Assembly (NCBI RefSeq): GCF_964355755.1
Contig: NC_092680.1
Location: 19,321,001 to 19,385,000, forward strand
Length of the DNA: 64,000 nt
Reading direction: 5' to 3'
From: Antedon mediterranea
Lineage: Eukaryota; Echinodermata; Crinoidea; Comatulida; Antedonidae
Shown here: positions 25,201 to 37,200 of the stretch, piece by piece
How the letters are laid out: each line of letters opens with the position of its first letter
How positions within the stretch are numbered: position 1 is the stretch's first letter
Program-made: the position numbers and the translations under genes
The notes under the pieces: generated by a model
Databases searched by the model: none
Told to the model about the DNA's origin: nothing
Seen by the model: only the letters and a program-made list of their open reading frames with translations

Positions 25201-28200
25201 CTTTGTTTTATACTCACGATCGTTTGGCAAAATCTCTGCAAATGATCCAATATAATCTGGTGTTACGTCATAATCCCTCACATCATCAACATACTGAAAT
25301 TAAATTATATATCCGATTTGTATTATTGTTTAAAAATAATTAGAGTAAAACAGTATAAAGCTCTGTCTACACTATCAAACTTTATGTGACAAAAAAATGT
25401 GATGTGCCCATATATGGACATGATAATGTCATATCACTACCATATTTGAACTTATCACTACTATATTTGGGACACACCACACTTTTTTGTCAAACTAGTT
25501 GGAGGTTTGCTTGCACGTAGAAGCATACCTAAACCCCGTTCTCAAAGAGTGTCTGATAATTATTCTTACGTCATCAAGATAAAGCACGTCATCACAAGTG
25601 ACATCGATCATGCCAGTAGTCCCAACAATCATGACGTCAATACAGTCCAGCATTTGTTCATCCATCAGATCTTCCATAACCAAACCAATTGCTTCATCTG
25701 TTTCACGCAGACTCTCATTAAACTGAAATAACATATGAACAAAACGTGGTGAATAATTCATTATTGCTTTGATATCAAATTACAAGTTTGTCCTTTTCGT
25801 TCAATTATTAAAAAGACTTATTATAGTATTGTACTGTTATGTTTACTATACGTTTATTAAATTAGACTTCTTTGTGACATAATTCAGCGTTTTTCATTTA
25901 CAATGAGGAAATGCTTTGTTATTTATCCCTATGTTGTCAAATGTCTCCCTAACATCACGACTTTTGCCCCGAGCTTAACCCGTTCTCACGAGTAGATAAG
26001 ATATGAAATTGCAGTGTCTGCCTAGCTTACTTGTTTTGAGTAGATACCATACTTCCTTGCTGTTTTACCAGGGTCTTCCATAAACATGGTGATAAATCTC
26101 GGTCTAAACAATTAAATAAAAATTGTTCGAAATTTAAAAAACAGAATTAAAAAATAGGCTTGTATGAAGAAAAAATGGCAAAATTAAAACATGGTTCAAT
26201 ATTGATGTGAACTTTGAAGAAATATAGGTGGACAATGTTAACAGTTCATTTCGTTCAATTAAAACCACCTCGATGATTATGAGATCATTAATATCTAAAG
26301 GGTCTTACGACTACAGACAATTACTCTCTGTAAAATACCTATATATAATAAATAAATGTGAATTGAATTGAATTATTATTATATGAATGGAATCAGTTCA
26401 CACAATTTTATTTAGGCCTATTGTATCTCCACATATGGAACGTTCAGTATCACGGACACATTATGTTATACAGTTTCACATGTTTGCCTCCCGTACTTCC
26501 CTTTTGAGCTGTCTACGACTCCCTATGTACCATACGGTATGTCATCATGTGTGAAATTGTATAACATAATTGTCCTATTACACTTGGCAAATTATAGATA
26601 TAGTATCGAGAATCGGTTACGTGGTTTGAAAAAAATTGAGTATGATACAAATCGTATTCATTGGTGGTAGTATCGCATCGCTGACGAAATATGTGTCTGT
26701 TTCAAACGAATCTAATTGGAAATCTTTACACACCTCGTTTTAGATGGCGCTTTAATCCATGCTTTAATCGTATTCATTCTGTCCTCGTATTTGACATCTC
26801 TGCAATAAATAAACATAATAAATCCACTAAGATGACAAAATTATACGCAAACAATAGGTGGCTTATGACATAATACTATTACTATAGTAAAAATAAAATA
26901 CAGGTATATTATTATCTAAAGCTGTGTAAATATTGTCTAAGTACACCTACAAAACGGATAGGTCAACCAATAGACTCGAACCTAATTTTTCATCTATGAT
27001 TCATGGTTAATGGTGATAGATACAAAATAAGCACTTTATAAAGTTGAACTTTATGAAATCGTGATATGATAATGTGTTATGTATAAGTAATGCAAGAGTA
27101 CAAATATTGGCAAAGATTGCAGAGATGTTAGTGCAAAAATAACTGATTTTTTTTATTTATTTATACTGGGTGATTGGGGCATGAATGTAGTTGTTAAAAA
27201 AAGTATATAGAAATGATGTAAAGCAACGTGAGTGTGTGATAGACCTGTTGGGCTTATATATGAATGGATGACGATCTGAGCTTGGACAAATATTGACACA
27301 CATTTTGCTTACTCACTACTGCGACTTAGTGAAGATGTGGACAGATTCAGAAAACTTAAATATGGTATACTGATCTAAAATAAGGTAAACAGTTTGTGTA
27401 GTCGGACGATTTTCTACTGATTTTAAAACGTCAAACAGTAGAAAGTTTACTCGAGAATAATTTAATACGCGGGTATTTCTCGAGTCATGGTAAAAGAAAA
27501 CCGTTATGTAGGCCTAAATGCCTTTAGAAGCAAAATCTTAAAATCCATACTCGTCATATTCTGCATAGTAAGTTGGGTGACGTTCTGTCTTTATACCGTC
27601 TTCGTATCTATCCTCTTTAACATTACTTCCAATCCACGAATGACTGGCACTAATGTAACCTTCTTCGTTTGCAGACTCCCACAACTAAAATATAAATAAA
27701 CAGAATGATAAGGAAATAACGCATTTGGCATGAACAGAAGACCAAACAAACTTAACCGAAACTGTCACTTATGATTGGTCTTTTACTTGCGTTGTGCATA
27801 TACATCCGTGCGTTGCGCATACATCCGTGCGTTTCACATCATCCGTGCGTCGCACACCATCCGTGCGTCGCACATCATCCGTGCGTTGCACACACCATCC
27901 GTGCGTCGCACACATTCCATGCGTCGCACACCATCCGTACGTCGCACACCATCCGTGCGTTGCACACACCATGCGTCCTGTAGGAACCGAAGCTCAGACA
28001 GATTTAACGCAGTATATGTTAAACTCTGTCTACACTATCAAACTACATTGACAAAAGAAGTGTGATGTGCTCAAATACTGCACCGTAGTGATATGCTTAA
28101 ATATGGTAGTTCTATGACATCCATATATGGGCACATCACATTTTTTTGTCACATAAAGTTTGATAGTGTAGACAGGGCTTTACACCAGTAAGAAACTATA

Positions 28201-31200
28201 AATACCGCTTTGGCCTGGTACCAATAAGCATCGTCAAGTTGTGGATCTTCTGGTTTTACAATAGGCTGAAAGGTACGACGATCTTCCTCCGAATATATAT
28301 AATCAGACGTCACTCCATGATAATCAGGATAAAGGCCCTGGTGGAAAATAAAACGTTACTATTTTAACACATCTATTATAATTGTGAAAGTGTTCCAAGG
28401 AGGCCAAGGAGTTTTGTTGAAAAACCTAAAACGGATATAATCGTATTATCGGAAAAATAAAAACAAGATTTAACCTTAAATTTATTTAAAGATTTAGTAT
28501 TTAATATTTTCGCTTCTTGTGCTTTTACCAGAGCCTCTGTTTGAAAACTTTGTCTTGAACATGTATTTTGTACACATTTTTTCCACACATTTAGCCTTAC
28601 ACATGTTTAGATATGAAAAATGTTTAGGTTACAAACCCAACTCAACACATTAGTGACGTGTTGATTGTTAAACATGTGGAGCAATTTAAAGACACGTTTA
28701 GGTTTTAAACGTGTTTAAATTGCCATGTGTGGAGCTCAAGTGTGGAGCTTTTTAGGCCACAGTAAAATCGTATGCACGCAACGCTAAACACGTACCTAAA
28801 AATGTTGACTGCTAAACATGTGGAAAAGTTGAAAACATAATAGTGTCATGGAGGAAAACAACATGTAGCTATAAACACATTTAGGTTTTACACACGATAA
28901 ACATGTAACTGTGTTTAAAAGCTCAACAGTTTTTACAGTGTAAAGGGCAAAAGGGGTATTGTCGAACGGGTCTCACTCGAGAACGTTTTCAAGTATATAC
29001 CTACAGTATTTAGTAAACTCACGTCAGTTAAGCATAATTGATAATCATATTTCAGAATTAGAACACTAATCTTTATTTTACAGTAGGCTTTATTGTCCAT
29101 GGTAACATCCTTAACGTCTGTTTTCATAACAATATGTTTGAATATCAAACACATTAGCAGTAATCAAATAGGCTTACCGTAATTATTGAATATAGGTTAG
29201 GATATGTAAGAGCTGGAAACGACGGCCTCAGCTTAGCCTGCACTCCACATTGAGCTGAGTATAAAAAAGATCGAAAATATAACTAGAATAAATATAATAA
29301 ATTTACGATTCAAGTTCTATTTAATACTGCAAGGCACTTACCAAGCCGTTTGATATTCTTGGCGTAGTTAGTGTTGTTCACATAGTCGTAGCGAAATCCG
29401 TCCAATGCTATTACAAGTAAAGGCTTTCTTGTATAACTACACAAAAAAAATGAACGTAAAAATGAAATACGTAAAAATAAAGAACTATTGACAATCTCAA
29501 TATGTTATGATTATCTGATAATATAAAAACTATAAACTAAAAAAGTTGAGGAAAGTCATAATCATCACTGTTCATAATCTACTATACAGTATTGTTTCAG
29601 AGCGGTTTCTGGTGAGTTCAGTAGGCCTACTGAATATGGTCATTGTCATCTGGATGGCAGAAGATACCACCATTAAGGCCTATAGCTGTCTGAAGAAAAA
29701 AGGCCACGAAATCAAATTAGACAATTAGCTTTTTCAACGTGTAGACTCCTCACTACTATTATACGAAACTTTTTAGTGAAACGAAAATGGGCTCTCGGCC
29801 AACCCTGATCAGGGAGAAATACGACGGCCAATATTATTACTATATTGAGGGGACACGTTGTTGGGGACACGTTGTTGGGTCCTAAATATGTCCCCTTAAC
29901 AAGCGTTCTAACTGTATATAATTACAGCTTTTGTTCTACTTACTCTGTTGGTTGGCATTTAAACGAACATGAACTGCCGTATGTTTTTGCAAAATTTCCT
30001 TGGTAACCAGAGCCTGCAAAAAATAGTTAAAAATTATCAATCATAATATCGGGGAAATGCAGCAAAATATAAAAATAGTTGGATAATTATTTATTTTCTT
30101 TCAATTTTATTGTCTACGCCGTCGTTACTAATTGTTATGAATAATTTTCCAGAGTTTACGAAAACGACGAAAAGTTGAAAGACTATTTCTTATTTCACAT
30201 GAAACGAATGAAATTTGGTTTTAAAAAGTAAGGAAATACTACCTCTCTTTCCTAGACCAACTCCAAGACCGATAGCGAATACGAAAATAAGGATTACAAC
30301 AATGACCTGAAAAATTAGAAACAATATTGAACAAATGTTAATATTAATTCAATTTCACTATAGTAATAGTATTTCCCAGATATACTGTATATGGTTCTGG
30401 GATCTCCTCATGTTTATCATTTCAATTAATGAATAATGACCACCGGGCCATTTAGATTAATATATATCTAATCGAACCACGGAAGCCCAGTGGTCTAATG
30501 GTTCAACAATCTTGCATATCAAGCAGAAGGTCCGAGTTCGAATCTCGGTTGGGGCAGCATTTCCTCATCTTTATCGTTTCAAATTAATTAACATTAATCG
30601 CCATGGAGTAAATATATCACCGATCGGTTTAGAATTTCTTGAAATGAATGAAAAAAGTAAAGGAGCATGCAAAGAAGAAAGTAAAACTAATCATAAAGTT
30701 TTCAGATGATTTTATGTATTTAGTTATGTATTAGGCCTATTATTTAAGAAAACCCATTACTAGTCATAGTCGCAAGAGACTACTACTAAGTTGCACATGC
30801 ACATAGGCCTATTTAAGCTCAGCCAATGAGTTGAATTAGTTGAAACAATAGTACATGCATTTGAGATTTTTAAATAATATTGTAATAAATAACATTCTTA
30901 TTTTCATCTTATATTACCATGCTTGCTTAGCAAAACTTTTGGTCTATAATGAATAATATTAGTTGGAAGAAAATAGAGATTAATTTGTGCTATTGATCAT
31001 GCGCATCATAAAGTATGTTTACTTTACTTACACAAATCTGTGAATGAGAAGACAAACACGTGACGAGTTGGTAATATAGTGACGTCAGAATTAACATCAT
31101 GAAATCATAGAAGAGTTTAATAAAAACGAAATTAAAATAATAGTAATTTAAAAATGAAAGATTTATATGTTAATAGTTAACAGAGAATGATGGAAATACG

Positions 31201-34200
31201 TCGCTGAATGGAATATAAAATAACACAGTGCATTAACTAATTTCAAAATTATTTTTTATATCATAATAAAATATTTTATTGAAGTGGTGTAACAGAATTA
31301 CTATTTACTCTCCTTTTGTTTTTGTTTAATTGTTTTTAAAGTATTTTGCTTCTTTTTTGTTTTTGTTTATTATAACCAGTAGAGAGACAAAGTCAAACGT
31401 AGCACAGAGTACGAACCAAAAATCTATCCTAGTAGGCTACAGTAGTTGATATACAGTAGGCCTACACTTATTCTGAAATATGTCAGGCCTAACTACACTT
31501 ACCACTATAGCACGTTTTCCTGTGCAGCATTCACCCACTTCACAACCACCTCCAGACGAGGAGGACTGCAAGGCAAAAGAAACAAACAAACATGGTTTTT
31601 TTTTATTTCATATAGTTCGGTTACATCATATGATTATGTGACAGCATAATTTATACAAGAGAACCCTTTAAGCATTTCAAAACGCCGCCATGACCAACAT
31701 ATACCAATATGGTGTCTTCTTTACGTAATAACAGGAATATCCGGTAATGCTTGGTTCCCACTCTAAAGCGTGGTTCCCACTAGCGACGCAACGCAAGGAC
31801 CAATCTTTAGGACGCAACACAAGGACGTAACGCAACGTAAGTGAATTGACCAATCACAAACGATAGATTATTCGAACTGTCGCTTGTCATTGGTTAACAC
31901 GCTTGCGTTTCGTGTACGTCATTGCGTTACATTCTAGTGGGAACCAAGCTTATGTAAATGATTAAGCCATGCATTACATTGCGTACACAATGAAAAGTCT
32001 AGGCCTATCGAAATTGAATTTAGATTCATCATGTCAGTTCGTATTGACACAGTGGGTTCTCGTACCAATACGTGCATCTTATACGATTCAGCTTGTTTAA
32101 ATATTTGAGTCACTCGTTTTACCTTTAGCTTACAATACCATTGTTCTCGTTCACATTATAAAACTGGAATCTTCATATTGCGTGTTAACGCAACCTATTT
32201 TGTAGTTGGTTTTGTTGAAGTTTCTATTGTTAATTTCCTGGTGAAATTGTTTTCTCTTTTTGTATATAAATGTTTTGTATACAATTTGTATATGGATGTA
32301 GGTCTACTATCCGAAATAAAATAAGTGAATATTTAATTCAATTTCCAAAAAATGGTTGATATTTCCAGCTATTATAGAAATTATCTCATATAGACTATGA
32401 TTTATATTTGTTTTTTTAGATTAGACACGTGACCAATGTATTTATGACTTAGTTCATGTACGGTACTGTTATATTCTAATTTAATAAACACTTAAGTCAT
32501 CAATGAGCCACTTAAGTCATGGATTGATAATTCCATCATAAAAATATAATAAATATTCATTTATATTAAAATCTTAAATTCTGCAAAGAAATACCTTATA
32601 CCTTAAAAATAATACAACATTGCAACGGTAGCACGGTGAAATAATATTATTTTAAAGGTATAGCACAGAGAAAACATAAATCAAGAAGTTAACATTTTGT
32701 GAAAACAAAACAATAACACTGTAATAGCCCTAATCATACCTTACGTGAGTACCTCGTAAATAACAGTGCCTACAAGGTGCTGCGTAAGATTTCTATTTGA
32801 CCCACATAAAATAACCTAAGTTTATTTACAAATTAAAAAATATACTTTTAGTACACTGAACCGTGTTGTGTTCTGTTTTATTGATAACTGTGTAGCTACT
32901 CGATTACAAGAGGTTGACTTTACTTTGTAATGTAGGGGAATAACCTGCGGCTTGCAGCTTACAGTGACACTTTACTCCCTCATTGGTCCCTTCGAGGCTC
33001 ATTTGCCTGTCCACACGACACGAGGCACTGGGGTGACCCCTCTTCCGCGAGATGCACTAGAGTACACACGAATCAGATGTGGAAATTGGCCTTTAATTAA
33101 GCTCATCCGATGAGACTTGAACCCGTGTCGTTTGTAAAGTATGACTGATGTGCGTTACCCCTACCTTAAACCACTCGACCACTCAAATGTATCGAGGATT
33201 ACGTTGCCGAAATTGCATTTATTTCGGAAATAGTTTTGATGGCACAAAGGCTACTTGCGCATCCCCAATCAAAATGGCACCGTGATGATGAAATATTTGA
33301 TATTGGCATCCATAGAAATGGCAATAACCCAAAATATCTTTATATCATGCAATGTAGTGATTCAAACGATCTACTGCGATGGTGTGTGCATACTATAAAT
33401 CCATAAAAGAAAATAGGCCCTAGTGGAAGCAAATTGCCAAGAGGATATGATGGTAATAATAGGCATACGTGCCTGGAATATGACATAACAAAAAACAAAA
33501 TTGTCCTGTAAACAAGGAATTGTTGTTGTCCCTTGGAAGATATTTTTAATTGTCAGCATGTGTAATACACATAGGAATTCGTTATTTGGATGATTTACGA
33601 TCAAATTTATGAACATTATTAATAAAAAAAACAAAACAGTGATATCTGTTTTCCTTATTAAATCCATATGTTGATCTCGAAAGGTCAATTGTCACCTTAC
33701 ATAGGTCTACTATGCATTACATTCAACATTGATGTCACTGATTGAAATATTCACTTACGTCTTTTCCATAATATTTTTCACTCCCCTTGGTGGAATAGGC
33801 AGGCGCAGCATCAATGGCGTCCAGATCAATTCCCTGTTGATATAAACACAATTACATTTTTGTAAATATTTTGATAAAATAGATAGCCAGTGCAGCAGAA
33901 ACATAAAACGACATTAGTAACCACCAGGTGCGTAACGGCGAAAAATAAAATAAGGAGATTAAAGAAAGAATGAGCGTAAAATATAAATGAATACAGTTGA
34001 ACCTGGGCACCTTTTAGGCCTACATGGGTACACTTTACCATGAAACGAAAGATGCACTAATAAGTTTGTTTTAAAGAATGTTTTTTAAAATGAAGATTAA
34101 TTAAATCAGATTTGAATAGGTTATTTTGTAGTTTCAACAAAGTTAATCACTTCCGTAGGAAATAAAAAACGAAATAAACAATGTTTTTACTTATAACATA

Positions 34201-37200
34201 TCATTATACATGGTGAATTCAACCAAAATCCCATTTGACCATTTTTTGCTTTAAATTACAGCTTTTTCAGGTAAATAAATCTTGTTTAAATCCAATTTTT
34301 GGTCAAAGTGGATAACTGTTATGTGAAAATAAAATGGCATATTCAATACCAACAATTTAAAAAAAATATGTTTCAGCGGGACAATACATCTTTAACATTA
34401 CAGCCTATCAATATTCAGGAAACAAGGGGACAATCTTAATATAGTTACGGGACCTATAAATATTAAAATAAATGGCAACTTTAGAAACAATTTTAAGAAT
34501 AAAAATTTACGTTGAGGAATTACTTTTCTGTTTATTTATGTTTATGATGCTTTTATGATGTCTTTAACAGCAATAATTAAAACGGCGATTGATCGGTGTT
34601 GTTGACAGCGACGATTATGATCCAATCATGGACCTATAATTTACATAGGTCCATGATACAATGTACAATAGTATTTTAAACTATTTATTATTCGATGTTA
34701 TAAATAAACCAAGCTTATTCCAATCACCATCCGATTATCAGGTTATATTATACAATGTGGTATACTTTGATATTAATTTGTATATAGATCTGCATAGGTA
34801 TGACTCATACAATACAATAGACAACGCCTCTAAACTAGAAACCACTATTGTGCAGCATACACATATAATTGTTTTATTACTACACATTATAGATACAGCG
34901 TATGGTAATTTGTACAGTATTAAGGCCCTGTTCAGACCCATGGCGTTAGACCGTTTTAGCGTACGACGCTAAAAGAATGTGTGTCTGAACAGTTGGGGAT
35001 TAGCGTACAACGCGTTGTACAACGGTTGTAGCGTTGTAGTGGAAAACGGTTGATAGTACCGTTTTAGCGTACGACGCTACTGTAAGTCAACGTTGTATCC
35101 AATCAGAACGTTTCCTGTTATGACGCGAAACAAGGTTTGACCTAGGCTGACATCTTGTATCGTCAATGTGTGAGATGGATTTCAATAACAAAAAGGCCAG
35201 AATAAATAAGGCCTAACTACACTACAAATATAACTGTTACAAAGGCTACAAACTATTATCAACTGATTACCATTATATTTTCTAACAAATGACATAAATA
35301 CATGCACCTTGTATTTAAACATAGGGACTACGATCCCATCCGCTTTTAGGCCTAGCTAGGCCTAGAGCCATTCACGCATTTCATTCAAGCTAAAAACTAG
35401 CCTGGGACATCAAGTCACTCATTCATACAAGGCAGACTAGACTGGACAAGTTTAATGCTGAAAACCCCCTAACTCCTAAAAAAATCAGTAAACAAACAAG
35501 GGGAGCTGTTTCCCTTTTATTAGCAAGTTAAGGGTTATTTTCAACCGACTGGACCAAAGAATATATAATCTTTGACTGGACTGGATAGACTAATCACAAT
35601 CATTTTTTTCTTCATCATTACGAGGCCTGCTTTATTTTCGTAACACAAGAGCCTGGGGAAAATGTTTTTTACTACAAAATAAAAACAATAGAAACAGAAA
35701 TTTGGCTTTACTATATTTTTCTTAAATAAATGCTGAGGTATGTTTTATTTACGGCAAATTTTGTCATAATTGTAGGGCTGAGATCTAGGCCTGTATACAG
35801 TGGAAATAATGATGAAAACACGTGGGTAAGAGCACATGAATATGCAACTAGAAACAACTTGGATGACGTACTTCCGTTGTAACGATAATCGTACGCTATG
35901 GGTCTGAACACCTCGTTTTTTTCTCTGCGGTTTGTAACGTGACCTTGATAGTAACGTTGTACGCTAAAACGGTCTAACGCCATGGGTCTGAACAGGGCCT
36001 TAAAATGTATTGATATCATAATTGAAAATCCAGCAGAGTCTCATAAATATACGAATCTAATACGTGCAAAGTGTATGCTAAAGGTGTTCAACGATTGTAT
36101 TCCTTAAGGAAGTTGAAACAATATAATAATAGGCCGTGATTGTTTTTTATCAAAGTGTTATTCAATCTGTATTAAGCTTTTGTTGTGTTACTTAGGTAAA
36201 TAGTCTAACAAAGAAAAATTTGAGTAAGTTAAAACAGAATAGGAATGCAAACACAATTACTGGTATCGAGATTATAAGATATCACACAAATGTGTAATAA
36301 TAAAATTATATCTAAATTAAATAATATTTTAGTTAATGAATCTCATATTCTCAACAATAAGTTAGTAGTTACCAGATCTGAAAGATTAACAGCAATTCCA
36401 GTTAAAACAAATAGACATAAATTGTCATTCTTACCTAGCGCTATTAGACTACACAACAATGAGTTCCAAAGATAGGTCATTAGGTCTTTTTGTATTTTAT
36501 ATTGCGTGATCAGTTGTTAGTTCCATGTTGATCACAAATGAAAAAAAGTATGTGTGTATTGTTTTGTTTGTGTTTTTCTGTCAAGAAAACAATTATCATT
36601 GTACTATATGAATGAATAAATCGTATCTGATAATGACAAAAATTTGCTTGACTTTACACGATATAAATCAATACTGGTTACTCATGGGCGTGATTCAGTG
36701 GAGGAGGAGGAGTGGGTTACTCATGGGCGTGATTCAGTGGAGGAGGAGGAGTGGTATATATTCCCTCCCTCTCATCTAACTAATATTATAATTGTACTGG
36801 TGATGACTAGAAACAATTTTGAGGAATTTAGAATTCTTCATTTACATGTGAAACTGCACGGTTGCCAATAACATAACTATCAAACTAGTTTGATGTGCCC
36901 AAATATGGTGGTGATGTGCCCAAATATGGTGATGATATGCCCAAATATAGTAGTGAAATGACATCATCATGCCCATATATGGGCACATCGCATTTGTTGT
37001 CACATCAAGTTTGGTAGTGTAGACAGAGCTTTAGACCACTTTAAAATAATATTATAATGATCTATCAGAATTTAATCTAGGGCTCTTTTTGGTCATGAAA
37101 TGTTCTTAAGCGTGGTTCCCACTAGCGACGCAACGCAAGGACGTAACGCAACGCAAGCGAATTGACCAATCACAAGCGATGGCTTATTCGCTTGTGATTG

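Noticed and set aside
25570-26103. Loss of ENPP catalytic residues as a sequencing error
   Set aside because: The changes are several codons in three different exons with the frame kept and surrounding family motifs intact; isolated base errors would not give this.
27769-28065. His/Cys/Arg-rich frames on both strands
   Set aside because: Products of the CATCCGTGCGTCGCACA minisatellite.
30485-30560. tRNA gene
   Set aside because: A and B boxes are present but the acceptor stem pairs only partly and the anticodon arm is irregular; it is better explained as a SINE head. The same reasoning applies near 5535, 6140 and 33170.
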